From: an uncultured Pelagibacteraceae bacterium | Lineage (GTDB): Bacteria > Pseudomonadota > Alphaproteobacteria > Pelagibacterales > Pelagibacteraceae | Direction of reading: 5' to 3' | NCBI GenBank assembly: GCA_902580135.1 | Contig: CACHJL010000011.1 | Location: forward strand, 1 to 34,923 | Length of the DNA: 34,923 nt | Shown here: in pieces, positions 17,078-26,401 of the stretch | Numbering within the stretch: the first letter of the stretch is position 1 | How the letters are laid out: the number at the start of each line of letters is the position of its first letter | Made by a program: the position numbers and the translations under genes | The notes under the pieces: model-generated | What the model was told of the DNA's origin: nothing | Databases searched by the model: none | Seen by the model: the letters and a program-made list of their open reading frames with translations, nothing else

Positions 17078-19112
17078 TATCATTTATTATCGAAACTTTA
17101 TCATACAATTTCAAAAGCTTGTAATAATCTCCAAAATCAGAATTATTGTTTTCAATTCTTTTAATTTCTTCTTCTGCCAATTCAAATAAATCCTTGTGTA
17201 AAATAGGGTCAGCTAGTTTAAACATTTTAATTCCACTCTGTTTGAAGCCTAATATATCGCCGTAACCTCTTAATTTCATATCTTGTTCAGATATATCAAA
17301 TCCATCATTTGAACTTTTCAAAATATTAATTCTTTTTTTAGCATTTTCGCTTAAGTTTGACTTAAATAATAAAATACAAAAACTTTTTTCGTCACCTCTA
17401 CCAACACGACCTCTTAATTGATGAAGTTGAGATAATCCATATTTATTTGCATTTTCTATTATTATTACATTTGCCTTTGGGAAATCTATACCGACTTCAA
17501 TTACGGTTGTTGAAACTAGCACATCTATTTTTTTGTTTAAAAAATCATTTAAAATTTTATTTTTATCTTCTTTTTTCATTGAACCATGAATTAAACCAAC
17601 ACGTTTATTGAAATATTTTTGTAAATATTTGTTTTTTTCAACAGCAGATTGATGGTCTAATTTTTTTGATTTTTCTATTAACGGACAAACCCAAAATACT
17701 TGTCCTCCTAATGATATTTGATTTTGAGCAAACTTTATAACTTCTTTGACTTTAGATTCTAACTTACTGTAAGTTTTAATTTCTTTTCTATTTTTGGGTT
17801 TTTCTCTTATTAAAGTTATATCCATATCTCCATATACTGTCATCATCATTGTTCTAGGTATAGGAGTTGCAGACATAACCAAAACATCACAATCACTTCC
17901 ACCTTTATCAGAAAGCTCTTTTCTTTGATTGACTCCAAATTTATGTTGTTCATCAATTATTATCAAACCTAGTTTTTTGAATTTAATTTTTTTTTGAAAT
18001 AAAGCGTGTGTACCAATTATTAAATTAGTTTTATTATTCTCTAAATTTTTAAGTATATTTTTTTTACTTAAGTAGTCAGTCTTACCTGATATTAGTTCAA
18101 TATTAATATCTGAATCAAAAAAACTTGATGAAAAATTATAATGTTGTTTCGCTAAAATTTCAGTTGGAACCATTAAAGCAACCTGATAACCTGATTTAAT
18201 AGTGTTTAAAGCAGCTATTAATGATACTATTGTTTTTCCTGATCCTACATCGCCCTGTATTAATCTAAACATTTTTTCTTTTGAGGATAGATCTTTCTCT
18301 ATAACTTTAATTGCTTTTTTTTGATCTTCGGTAAGATCAAATTTTAATTTATTTAAATATTGAAATTTAATGTTCTTATTAAATATTTTTTTCTTTTTTT
18401 TAATTTTTTTAATTTTTAATCGTATTTGTGAAGATATTAAAAAATTAGCTAAAATTTCATCAAAAATAAGTCTTCTTAAATAATCGGAATTATATATTTT
18501 CTCATATTCATAACTATGTATTTTTTCAATAGATTCTTTCCAACTTACATTATTAAATTTTTGAATTATATTTTTGCTATGCCATTCTTTTAAGTTTGGT
18601 ATTTTTTTTAACACTTCTTCAACAATTTTATTATATTTAGTTATTGATAAACCTTCTGTTAAGCTGTAATTTTTTATATCTTTAATTGCACCATCTTCAT
18701 TTTTTGATAATAGTTTAGGATTAGTTATTTGATATTTACCTTTATAAAAGCCGATCTTACCGTAAACGATAATTTCCGTATTAATTGGTAAAATATTTTT
18801 AATATATCCCTCGTAACTATTGAAGAAAATACAATCAATTTTTTCATTATTTGATAAACAATTTACTCGATTTGGTAAATTTCTAATTCTAGGAAAGTTA
18901 TATTTTAATGGTGTTAACTTTATCGATTGATCTTTACCAATCTGTAGATTGCTAATATCAGTTGTTTTTGATGTTTCAATTTTTGAAACTGGTAGATGCC
19001 AGAGTAAATCAAATATAGTTTTAATTTTTTTTTTATAAAATAATTGTATAGTTTTTTTGCCAATTCCTTTAACATTATCTAATGAAGATAATAAATATTC
19101 ATAATCCTGCAT
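17070..19112 (-). CDS. recG: ATP-dependent DNA helicase RecG
   Basis: RecG (680 aa) remodels stalled replication forks and branched DNA. The N-terminal wedge/OB region (about 1-235) starts with NVKGIGKKTIQLFYKK, a helix-hairpin-helix-like segment. The SF2 helicase core has Walker A GDVGSGKT (about 290-297), DEQH box IIDEQHKFGVNQR, MSATPIPRTM, HGSMKKEDK, and motif VI QLRGRVGRG. The length matches the family. It diverges from sdhE across a 24-base gap, so the two promoters must overlap or lie in coding sequence. Its tail overlaps the convergent DUF502 gene by 8 bases. Confidence 0.96.
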   Translation of the reverse strand: MQDYEYLLSSLDNVKGIGKKTIQLFYKKKIKTIFDLLWHLPVSKIETSKTTDISNLQIGKDQSIKLTPLKYNFPRIRNLPNRVNCLSNNEKIDCIFFNSYEGYIKNILPINTEIIVYGKIGFYKGKYQITNPKLLSKNEDGAIKDIKNYSLTEGLSITKYNKIVEEVLKKIPNLKEWHSKNIIQKFNNVSWKESIEKIHSYEYEKIYNSDYLRRLIFDEILANFLISSQIRLKIKKIKKKKKIFNKNIKFQYLNKLKFDLTEDQKKAIKVIEKDLSSKEKMFRLIQGDVGSGKTIVSLIAALNTIKSGYQVALMVPTEILAKQHYNFSSSFFDSDINIELISGKTDYLSKKNILKNLENNKTNLIIGTHALFQKKIKFKKLGLIIIDEQHKFGVNQRKELSDKGGSDCDVLVMSATPIPRTMMMTVYGDMDITLIREKPKNRKEIKTYSKLESKVKEVIKFAQNQISLGGQVFWVCPLIEKSKKLDHQSAVEKNKYLQKYFNKRVGLIHGSMKKEDKNKILNDFLNKKIDVLVSTTVIEVGIDFPKANVIIIENANKYGLSQLHQLRGRVGRGDEKSFCILLFKSNLSENAKKRINILKSSNDGFDISEQDMKLRGYGDILGFKQSGIKMFKLADPILHKDLFELAEEEIKRIENNNSDFGDYYKLLKLYDKVSIINDII

Positions 19113-19136
19113 AAAATATATATAATTGTAAATTTG

Positions 19137-19391
19137 ATGAATTTAAATAAACAAAATTTAATAAATAAAATAAAATATCGTTCTCAATACAGAGGTACGA
19201 AAGAAATGGATATTTATTTGAGTTCTTTTGTTGAAAATGTAATCAATGAATTAAATTTTAATGAATTAGAACATTTAAATACATTAGTTAATTTAGATGA
19301 TGAGGACATAATTAAAGTTTCAAAAGGTCTTTTAAAATATAACTTAGATGAAAAAATAATTAGTTTATTAATAAATTTTAGGAAAAAATAA
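19137..19391 (+). CDS. sdhE: Succinate dehydrogenase assembly factor SdhE (DUF339)
   Basis: SdhE (84 aa from the ATG at 19137; a TTG at 19134 is also in frame) promotes covalent attachment of FAD to the flavoprotein subunit of succinate dehydrogenase. The diagnostic segment is YRGTKEMD (about residues 17-24), the RGxxExD motif needed for flavinylation, within a small all-helical protein of usual size. No sdh genes are in this window, which is normal. It diverges from recG. Its TAA (19389-19391) directly touches the 3' CCA of the convergent tRNA-Ser. Confidence 0.9.
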   Translation: MNLNKQNLINKIKYRSQYRGTKEMDIYLSSFVENVINELNFNELEHLNTLVNLDDEDIIKVSKGLLKYNLDEKIISLLINFRKK

Positions 19392-19481
19392 TGGCGGAGA
19401 GACTGGGATTCGAACCCAGGAAAGAGTTGCCCCTTTGCCGGTTTTCAAGACCGGTGCTTTCAACCGCTCAGCCATCTCTCC
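19392..19481 (-). tRNA. tRNA-Ser (UGA)
   Basis: On the minus strand the acceptor stem GGAGAGA pairs with TCTCTCC, the anticodon loop is CTTGAAA in a CCGGT/ACCGG stem with anticodon TGA, and a long variable arm typical of serine tRNAs follows (GCAAAGGGGCAACTCTTT). The T arm has GGTTCGAATCC, with discriminator G and encoded CCA at 19394-19392. The 3' end abuts the sdhE stop codon with no spacer. Confidence 0.97.
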
Positions 19482-19575
19482 TTTAGCAACGTTTTTATAA
19501 GTAAAATATTTAAATTCAACTAAAAAACATAGGATTTAATTAAAAGAATTGTGTAATAGTTAATTTTGTTTCCAT

Positions 19576-20458
19576 ATGAATAATAACAATTTCAATAAAG
19601 GATTATTTTTAACTACACTTGGTTCGTTCTGGTGGGGTTTTTTTTGGCGTTATATATTTCAAGTACATTTCATTTGTTGGACATATTGAAGTTGTTATTC
19701 ATCGAAGTATTTGGACAACAATAACTTTATTGTTAACTACAATCTTTTTTTCAAAATGGAAAATCTTTTTTATCCTAATTAACAATAAAAAAAATTTAAT
19801 TGTCCTTTTTTTTTCTGGAATTCTTATTTTTTCAAATTGGGCACTATGGATATATGCTGTATCAACTGATCAAATAATTGATGCTAGTTTTGGTTATTTT
19901 ATAATGCCTATTATAAGTATTTTTTTAGGATATTTTTTTTTCAAAGAAAAAATAAGTAATAAAGCTAAATTTTCTATATTAATCGTTATAATTTCTGTTT
20001 TATATTTACTATTTATTGATTTTAGAAGCATTCCTTGGGTTGGTTTGGCAGTAGCTATACTTTGGAGTGTCTATAATTTAATAAAAAAAAAAATTAATGT
20101 TGATACTGATGTTGGCTTGTTTATAGAAAGTTTATTTATTTTTCCGTTTGTTCTTTTTTCTTTTTACATAATTACCAAAAATAATTTTAATGATTTTGAT
20201 ATATCAAATCCTTCCCTAATGCTAATTTTAATGCTTGCAGGACCAATGACAGTGATTCCATTATTTTTATATGTTAGAGGAGTTGAGCTATCTGGGCTTG
20301 GTCCAGCAGGCATGATATTTTATATCACGCCAACTTTACAATTTATATTAGGATATTTCATATTTAATGAACCATTGTATACTGAAAAGTTAGTAAGTTT
20401 CTTTTTAATATGGATTGCTGTATTTATTTATCTTAAGGATTTGTATGAAAAAAATTAA
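19576..20458 (+). CDS. rarD: RarD-like EamA-family transporter, frameshifted at T8
   Basis: This is a ten-span drug/metabolite exporter of the EamA superfamily, RarD branch; the substrate is unknown. The ATG at 19576 opens with MNNNNFNKGLFLTTLGSFWW, the family N-terminus, but the frame ends at TGA 19687. The remaining 279 residues, from GVIYFKYISFVGHIEVVIHR on, are open in the +1 frame up to 20458. Removing one T from the T8 run at 19638-19645 joins them exactly as Gly-Phe-Phe-Gly, as expected for RarD. Later sections SNWALWIYAV, GYFIMPIISIFLGYFFFKE and GLGPAGMIFYITPTLQFILG are normal. No other lesion is visible, so the damage is recent, a sequence error, or tolerated by slippage. The 3' end overlaps the next gene by 14 bases. 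Confidence 0.8.
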
Positions 20459-21443
20459 TCTAATTATTTTTTTATATTTATTAATATTTAATTTCAAAGT
20501 ATTAAAAGCTAATGATAGTTTTGAAGAGTGGAAAGTTGACTTTAAACTTTATGCTCAAAGTCAAGGTATAAGTATAATAACAATTAATAAACTTATAGAT
20601 AAAAGTAAATTTTTACCGAATGTAATTAAGTATGATAGATTTCAGCCTGAATTTTATGAAGATACAAAAACTTATATCTCAAAAAGAACATCTAATAAAA
20701 AGTTAAAAGTTGGAAATAAAATTTATAAAAATAATATTGATAAAATTAACTCAATATCAACAAATTTTAATGTAGATCAAAACTTATTGTTATCATTAAT
20801 GGGCATAGAAACAAACTTTGGAAATTATTTAGGAAAAATGGATATTATATCTTCATTAGCAACATTAAGTTTTGATAAAAGAAGAAGTGAATTCTTCACA
20901 TCTGAACTAATTACATTATTAAAACTTGTTGATAACAAAATTATAGAACCTGATATTTTATTTGGTTCTTGGGCAGGTGCTTATGGAAATTTTCAATTTA
21001 TGCCCTCTACAATTAAAAATTATGCCATTGATTATGATAATGATGGAAAAATTGATCTTAAAAATACAGATGATTCATTTGCTTCAGCTGCAAATTATTT
21101 AAATAAATTAGGATGGGTTAGTTCAGAGCCATGCTTTTATGAAGTTCAACTCAAAAAGAATATACCAGAAGATTACCTTAATATTTCAGCTAAAAAAATA
21201 CATAGTATCAAAAAAGTAAGTTATCTAAAAAAATATATTTATGATTCTGATTATTTAAATAAATATAATAATTTAAATGCTTCAATAATAACTCCTGATG
21301 CAGAAATAGTTGAGAATCCTAATAAATTATATCCTGCTTTTATTATTTTTAAAAATTATAATCTTATTTTGAAATGGAATAGATCATTAAGATTTGCACT
21401 AGCTGTATGCACTTTAAAGGATAAATTTAAGAATGATTTATAA
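20445..21443 (+). CDS. Lytic murein transglycosylase, MltB-like (SLT_2)
   Basis: This exported protein (332 aa from the ATG at 20445) cleaves the MurNAc-GlcNAc bond in peptidoglycan. A signal peptide covers about residues 1-22 (hydrophobic, ending KVLKA). The catalytic glutamate is E122 in LMGIETNFGNYLG. WAGAYGNFQFMPSTIKNYAIDYD and AASAANYLNKLGW-like sequence (here FASAANYLNKLGW) define the MltB family. There is no lipobox cysteine after the signal, so it is probably soluble in the periplasm rather than a lipoprotein like E. coli MltB. A start at 20415 would put 10 odd residues before the signal. It overlaps the RarD-like gene by 14 bases and the next gene by 11. Confidence 0.9.
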   Translation: MKKINLIIFLYLLIFNFKVLKANDSFEEWKVDFKLYAQSQGISIITINKLIDKSKFLPNVIKYDRFQPEFYEDTKTYISKRTSNKKLKVGNKIYKNNIDKINSISTNFNVDQNLLLSLMGIETNFGNYLGKMDIISSLATLSFDKRRSEFFTSELITLLKLVDNKIIEPDILFGSWAGAYGNFQFMPSTIKNYAIDYDNDGKIDLKNTDDSFASAANYLNKLGWVSSEPCFYEVQLKKNIPEDYLNISAKKIHSIKKVSYLKKYIYDSDYLNKYNNLNASIITPDAEIVENPNKLYPAFIIFKNYNLILKWNRSLRFALAVCTLKDKFKNDL

Positions 21444-22194
21444 ATATTTTTTTTTATTTACGTTTATTTTTTTTGTCTCTTGTGCGGATCAATCTAAAAA
21501 AATAAATTATTCTCAAAATTTTAAAAATTATTCAAATAAAGGATTTGCATTAATCTATGAGGAAAAACTATATAAAAAAAGATTTGTTAATAAAAAATTA
21601 GATAGTAGATCTCTTATAATATTTAATAACAATTTGATTAAAGAAACACCTGTTAGAGTTACGAACTTGATATCTGGAAAGTCTTTAGTAGCAAAAGTTG
21701 GGGTAAATGCAAAATATCCAATTTTTTACAATTCAGTAATTTCCAAGCGTATAGCGACTGATCTTGATTTAGATTTTAATCAGCCTTATGTTGAAATTAA
21801 AACTTTGTATCAAAACAATTCTTTTATTATTAATAAAGCAAAAACTTTTGATGAAGAAAAAAAAGTAGCTACTAAAGTTCCTATAGAAGGTATTTTAATT
21901 GAAAATATTAGTGCTGATAAAAATAAAGTTAAAAAAGTAAATACTAAGTCAAATTTTAAAGTTAGCTTTAAATATATCATAAAAATCGCTGATCTTTATT
22001 TTGAAAGTTCTGCGAAAATTTTAAAAAAAAGGCTTAATGAAGAATATAATATTAATGACATAAAAATAAAAAAAATCTCTAAAAATAGCTATAGAATATA
22101 TAAAGGACCATTTAATAATTTGGATTCTATCAAAAGACAATATAATGATATTATTAGATTAAATTTTGAAAATATTGAAATATTAAAATTATGA
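21433..22194 (+). CDS. RlpA-like lipoprotein with SPOR domain, degenerate active site
   Basis: This 253-residue protein has a lipoprotein signal with lipobox FVSC (C17). About residues 36-125 align with the RlpA double-psi barrel (GFALIYEEKLYKKRFVNKK ... PVRVTNLISGKSLVAKV ... ISKRIATDLDL). The C-terminal 75 residues (FKYIIKIADLYFESSA ... YRIYKGPFNNLDSI) resemble a SPOR domain, which binds glycan strands stripped of stem peptides at the septum. RlpA enzymes cleave such naked glycans. Here the usual GxASWYG...H and NDRGPF segments are replaced (VGVNAKYPI), so the catalytic His and Asp appear lost and a structural role is more likely. The position before the D,D-carboxypeptidase matches alphaproteobacterial rlpA-dacA-tmk order. 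Confidence 0.72.
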   Translation: MIYKYFFLFTFIFFVSCADQSKKINYSQNFKNYSNKGFALIYEEKLYKKRFVNKKLDSRSLIIFNNNLIKETPVRVTNLISGKSLVAKVGVNAKYPIFYNSVISKRIATDLDLDFNQPYVEIKTLYQNNSFIINKAKTFDEEKKVATKVPIEGILIENISADKNKVKKVNTKSNFKVSFKYIIKIADLYFESSAKILKKRLNEEYNINDIKIKKISKNSYRIYKGPFNNLDSIKRQYNDIIRLNFENIEILKL

Positions 22195-23345
22195 TAAAAT
22201 TATTAACAACTTTACTATTTTTATCTTTTTTAGCAAGTTTTTCTAAAACCTATGCAAATTTTGATATCAAAGCAAGAACAGCTATACTTCAAGATTATCA
22301 CTCAGGTAAGATCTTATATGAAAAAGATGCAGATCGAGTAATTTTTCCCGCTTCAATGACCAAAATAATGACAACTATTATTGCTTTTGATTTATTAAAA
22401 AAAGAAGAATTGAATTTAGATGATAAATTTATTATTTCTGAAAATGCATGGAGACTTTCTGAAGCTGGATATTCTTCAATGTTTATTATGGTTGGAGATG
22501 AGATATCTGTAGAAAATTTACTCAGAGGAATTATTGTTTCCTCAGGTAATGATGCTTGTATAGCTTTATCTGAAGGGATTGCAGGTTCAGAGGAGGAATT
22601 TGTTATTTTAATGAATGAAAAAGCTACAGAAATTGGAATGACTAATACAAATTTTTCAAATTCTTCTGGGATTAATTCTCCAGACAATACTTCAACAGTA
22701 AGAGACATTTTACTAATGTCAAATTATTTAATTAAAACATTTCCAAATTATTACAAATATTTTAAAGAAAAAGAATTTACATGGGATAGAACTGGTGGCG
22801 ATCCTATAAAACAAGGTAATAGAAATCCTTTATTATATAAAAATATTGGGGCAGATGGTATTAAAACGGGCTACTTGGCGTATGAAAAATATTCTTTAGC
22901 TTCGTCGATTAAAAGAAATGAAAGAAGATTAATTGCTGTTGCAAGCGGTTTTAAATCTAAAAATGATAGATCTAAACAATCTTTAAAATTATTAACTTGG
23001 GGATTAACAAAATTTCAAACCATAAAAATAGCTGAAAAAAATAAAATATTTACAAGTTTAGATGTATGGCAAGGGAAAAAAAATAAAGTAGGCGTATATA
23101 TTAATCAAGACATATATAAAACTATACCTAAAGCTAAAAAGAAATATTTAAAAGCTAAAGTTTCTTATAACGGCCCTGTTGCAGCTCCAATTAATAAAGA
23201 TGAAATAATTGCCAAATTAAACATTTATTATAAAGATGAAAATATAGGAACCTATGAATTATTGTCTTATGACAGTATTAAAAGACAAAATATATTTTCT
23301 AGATTAATTAATTCAATAAATTTTTTAATATGGGGCGATGTATAA
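22191..23345 (+). CDS. dacA: D-alanyl-D-alanine carboxypeptidase (S11, PBP5-type)
   Basis: This periplasmic penicillin-binding protein (384 aa) trims the terminal D-Ala from peptidoglycan pentapeptides. A signal peptide spans about 1-22 (ends KTYAN). The active-site motifs are S55-M-T-K58, SSGND for the SxN motif (about residues 117-121), and KTGY near 226. The C-terminal domain (about 275-365) and a hydrophobic final stretch FSRLINSINFLIWGDV match PBP5-type membrane anchoring by an amphipathic helix. It overlaps the RlpA-like gene by 4 bases and tmk by 8, so cell-wall and nucleotide genes share a transcript. Confidence 0.94.
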   Translation: MIKLLTTLLFLSFLASFSKTYANFDIKARTAILQDYHSGKILYEKDADRVIFPASMTKIMTTIIAFDLLKKEELNLDDKFIISENAWRLSEAGYSSMFIMVGDEISVENLLRGIIVSSGNDACIALSEGIAGSEEEFVILMNEKATEIGMTNTNFSNSSGINSPDNTSTVRDILLMSNYLIKTFPNYYKYFKEKEFTWDRTGGDPIKQGNRNPLLYKNIGADGIKTGYLAYEKYSLASSIKRNERRLIAVASGFKSKNDRSKQSLKLLTWGLTKFQTIKIAEKNKIFTSLDVWQGKKNKVGVYINQDIYKTIPKAKKKYLKAKVSYNGPVAAPINKDEIIAKLNIYYKDENIGTYELLSYDSIKRQNIFSRLINSINFLIWGDV

Positions 23346-23949
23346 ATATCCTGTCATCGTATTTGAGGGCATTGAAACCTCTGGAAAATCAACAAATCTT
23401 ATAAGAGTTGCTAATTATCTAAAAAAAAAAAATAGAAACTTTATAAAGATTAGAGAGCCAGGTGGTTCAATTTATTCAGAAATTATAAGAAAATTAATTT
23501 TAAATAAATATAAATTAAGTTTCAAAACGGACTTAATGTTACTTATGGCGTCAAGATCTGAGAATTATGAAAAAATACTAAAAAAATACTATGGCAAAAA
23601 AATCATTGTTATAGACAGATTTATCGATTCAACTATAGCATATCAGCATTATGGAATGGGCATAGATATCAACTTAATTAATATATTAAATAATTTTATA
23701 CTAAACAGATTTAAACCTTCTTTTACCTTTTTAAGTATAGTTAATAAGAAAAATATGAAATTTAGATTAGGCAACCGAAAATCGGTTAACAGATATGATA
23801 AATTTAATTTTTCTTTCTACGATAAAGTTCAAAAAGGTTTTGTTCGGTTGGCTAAAAATAAAAAAAAATATTTAATTATCAATAGTAATAATCTAAATAT
23901 TAAAGAAAGTTCTGAAATAATAATAAATAAAGTTCAAAAATTAATTTAA
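23338..23949 (+). CDS. tmk: Thymidylate kinase
   Basis: Tmk (203 aa) phosphorylates dTMP to dTDP using ATP. The P-loop is GIETSGKST (residues 11-19) after VIVFE. The IREPGGS segment is the DRX/dTMP-binding region, and DRFIDSTIAYQHYGMG is the family signature. The LID is short but contains arginines (RLGNRKSVNRYDKF). Length is near the family norm of about 205-215. It overlaps dacA by 8 bases, and holB begins three bases after the stop, as in the common alphaproteobacterial tmk-holB pair. Confidence 0.94.
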   Translation: MYKYPVIVFEGIETSGKSTNLIRVANYLKKKNRNFIKIREPGGSIYSEIIRKLILNKYKLSFKTDLMLLMASRSENYEKILKKYYGKKIIVIDRFIDSTIAYQHYGMGIDINLINILNNFILNRFKPSFTFLSIVNKKNMKFRLGNRKSVNRYDKFNFSFYDKVQKGFVRLAKNKKKYLIINSNNLNIKESSEIIINKVQKLI

Positions 23950-23952
23950 TTA

Positions 23953-24873
23953 ATGAAAAATAAAAATAAACTTATAGGATTTGAAGATCAGTTTAAAAAT
24001 TTCGTTAATCTCTATATAAATAATAAACTACCAAATAAAATTCTACTTACTGGTAACAAAGGTATAGGTAAGTTTTTATTTTCAAGTCATTATGTAAATT
24101 TTATACTTTCAGAAGACGAAAAATACAGTTATAATATTAAAGATTTCGAAATAGATAAACGTAATAAATCATACATCCTTTTTGAAAATAATATAAATCC
24201 TAATATTTTTGTAATTAAAAAAAAAAATGATAAAAAAAATATTGAAATTTCACAAATTAGAGAAATGATAAAGTTTCAAAATAGATCTTCATTTAATAAT
24301 AAAAGTAAATTTGTAATCATTGATAATATTTCAGATTTGAATTTAAATTCATCAAATGCGCTTTTAAAATCTATTGAAGAACCTAATAATAATGTCTTCT
24401 TTATATTAACACATAATACAGGGTCACAAGTACAAGATACACTTCGATCGAGATGTATCGAGTTTAAAATGATGTTAAGTTCACTTAACCATAGGTTGGT
24501 ATTAAACAATTATTTTTCGGAATTAACCTATGAAAATCTATCGTTAGATTTTGTAAATTACTATAGCAATCCATCATTTGACATTTCATTAATAAATTAT
24601 TTAATTGAAAATTCTTTAGACTATAAATCAATTAAACTTGAAGAATTAATTTATTTTATTATAAAAAAAAAAGACTATGTAAAAAATATTTTTATTAAAG
24701 AAAATATAAATTTTATTATTGATTTATTCTTTTATAAACATATTAATTTAACAAATAATATTTCATACAAATTGAAAAAATATTTCAATTATAAGTTTAA
24801 TGAAATAAATAAATATAATTTAGATATGGAGTCTTATTTTATTGAATTTCAAGAGAAATTATTAAGTGAATAA
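23953..24873 (+). CDS. holB: DNA polymerase III subunit delta prime
   Basis: Delta prime (306 aa) is the stator of the clamp-loader complex. The N-terminal AAA+ region has a P-loop-like GNKGIGKF (34-41), ending in Phe rather than the Thr/Ser needed to hold Mg, fitting its known lack of ATPase activity. SNALLKSIEEPNNNVFFIL and LRSRCIEF (the SRC arginine finger) are the family hallmarks. The zinc-binding cysteine group of E. coli delta prime is not present; only one cysteine (in SRC) is seen. The C-terminal domain is divergent and very Asn/Lys/Ile-rich. It lies between tmk and metG, overlapping metG by 8 bases. Confidence 0.88.
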   Translation: MKNKNKLIGFEDQFKNFVNLYINNKLPNKILLTGNKGIGKFLFSSHYVNFILSEDEKYSYNIKDFEIDKRNKSYILFENNINPNIFVIKKKNDKKNIEISQIREMIKFQNRSSFNNKSKFVIIDNISDLNLNSSNALLKSIEEPNNNVFFILTHNTGSQVQDTLRSRCIEFKMMLSSLNHRLVLNNYFSELTYENLSLDFVNYYSNPSFDISLINYLIENSLDYKSIKLEELIYFIIKKKDYVKNIFIKENINFIIDLFFYKHINLTNNISYKLKKYFNYKFNEINKYNLDMESYFIEFQEKLLSE

Positions 24874-26401
24874 AAACTATTATATAACTACTCCTATTTA
24901 TTATCCTTCTGCAAAACCTCATATGGGTCATGCATATTCAAGTATTATAGCAGATTTTTTTGCAAGATTTAAAAAAATGGATGATTTTAATGTTCATTTT
25001 TTAACAGGTACAGATGAACATGGTTTAAAAATTCAAAGATCTGCAGAAAAGCAAAATAAAGATCCAAAGTCTTTTTGTGATGAGATAAGTAAAATCTTTG
25101 AAGATTTAACTAATACACTAAACTTATCAAATACAGACTTTATAAGAACTACAGAAGATAGACATAAAGCTTCAGTTCAAAATTTATGGAAAGTTCTTGA
25201 AGATAATAAACAAATTTATTTATCTAAATATTCAGGTTGGTACTCAGTTTCAGATGAAGCTTTTTATAATGAAGATGAAGTAGAAGAAAAGGGCGGTATA
25301 AAAATAGCTAAAATCTCTGGATCTGTAGTTGAATGGGTTGAGGAAGAATCCTTTTTTTTCAAATTATCAAATTGGGAAAAACCATTATTAAAATTTTACG
25401 AAGATAATCCAAAATTTATATTGCCAGAATCTAGAAAAAATGAAGTTGTTAGTTTTGTTAAAAGTGGATTAAAAGATTTATCAGTTAGCAGAAAAACTTT
25501 TTCATGGGGAATTAAAGTTCCAACAGAAAAAAATCATGTTGTTTATGTCTGGCTGGATGCATTAACCAATTATTTAAGCTCATTAAAATACCCAGATCAA
25601 GATAATGAACTATATAATCGTTTTTGGCCAGCAACTTTACATATAATTGGAAAAGATATACTGAGATTTCACGCAATATATTGGCCTGCCTTTCTTTTGG
25701 CTGCTAATATTCAGCCTCCTAAAAGAGTTTATGGTCATGGATGGATTCTTTCTGGTGATGAAAAAATGTCAAAATCAAAAGGTAACATATTAGATCCTTT
25801 GGAAATTATTAATATATATGGCTTAGATCCGTTGAGATATTATCTTTTAAAAGAAGTGTCATTTGGTAATGATGGAAATATTTCAGAAGAAAAATTAGAA
25901 AATTGTATTAATAGCGATTTAGCAAATAACTATGGCAATTTATGTCAAAGAGTTTTTTCTTTTACTGAAAAAAACTGTTCATCCAGTATACCCGGTCATC
26001 AATATAATGAAGATGATTTAAATATTTTAAATTCAATGACTAATTCAGAAAAAATTAGAACTTTCATTGATAATCAAGATATTAATCAATATATGAATTT
26101 TATAGTAGATAGACTCTTTGCTTCAAATAAATATTTTAACGATCAGGAACCGTGGAAAAAAAAAGATGATAATTTAAGACTTTCATCAATAGTTTATACA
26201 TCTCTTGAACTAATAAGAAAAATTACTATTCTTTTGCACCCAGTAATGCCACAAACAACAATTAAAGTTTTAAATACTTTTAATGTTCAAGAACAAAATA
26301 TTCAATTCTCTTCCATAGAAAATAATGAATTTCTAACTAAAGGAAATACAATTAACAAATTAGATATACTTTTTAAAAAAATAGAGAAAAATAATGATTG
26401 A
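24866..26401 (+). CDS. metG: Methionine--tRNA ligase
   Basis: MetRS (511 aa), class I, charges initiator and elongator tRNA-Met. It starts with GTG at 24866; the resulting NYYITTPIYYPSAKPHMGHAYS is the expected N-terminus with HMGH as the HIGH motif. The KMSKS loop is KMSKSKGN (about residues 303-310). VEWVEEESFFFKLS is the connective-peptide region; no zinc knuckle cysteines are present, as in the alphaproteobacterial shorter type. There is no C-terminal tRNA-binding EMAP domain. A T8 run at about 25352-25359 is in frame. It overlaps holB and tatD by 8 bases each. Confidence 0.95.
   Translation: MNKNYYITTPIYYPSAKPHMGHAYSSIIADFFARFKKMDDFNVHFLTGTDEHGLKIQRSAEKQNKDPKSFCDEISKIFEDLTNTLNLSNTDFIRTTEDRHKASVQNLWKVLEDNKQIYLSKYSGWYSVSDEAFYNEDEVEEKGGIKIAKISGSVVEWVEEESFFFKLSNWEKPLLKFYEDNPKFILPESRKNEVVSFVKSGLKDLSVSRKTFSWGIKVPTEKNHVVYVWLDALTNYLSSLKYPDQDNELYNRFWPATLHIIGKDILRFHAIYWPAFLLAANIQPPKRVYGHGWILSGDEKMSKSKGNILDPLEIINIYGLDPLRYYLLKEVSFGNDGNISEEKLENCINSDLANNYGNLCQRVFSFTEKNCSSSIPGHQYNEDDLNILNSMTNSEKIRTFIDNQDINQYMNFIVDRLFASNKYFNDQEPWKKKDDNLRLSSIVYTSLELIRKITILLHPVMPQTTIKVLNTFNVQEQNIQFSSIENNEFLTKGNTINKLDILFKKIEKNND

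Noticed and set aside
20054..20095. Run of 11 A in the RarD-like gene as a second frameshift
   Set aside because: Reading through it gives NLIKKKINVDTDVG with family-like sequence on both sides, so the frame is kept.
22298..22708. 136-codon minus-strand frame inside dacA
   Set aside because: It is antisense to the active-site region of the carboxypeptidase; composition reflects the complement of that gene.
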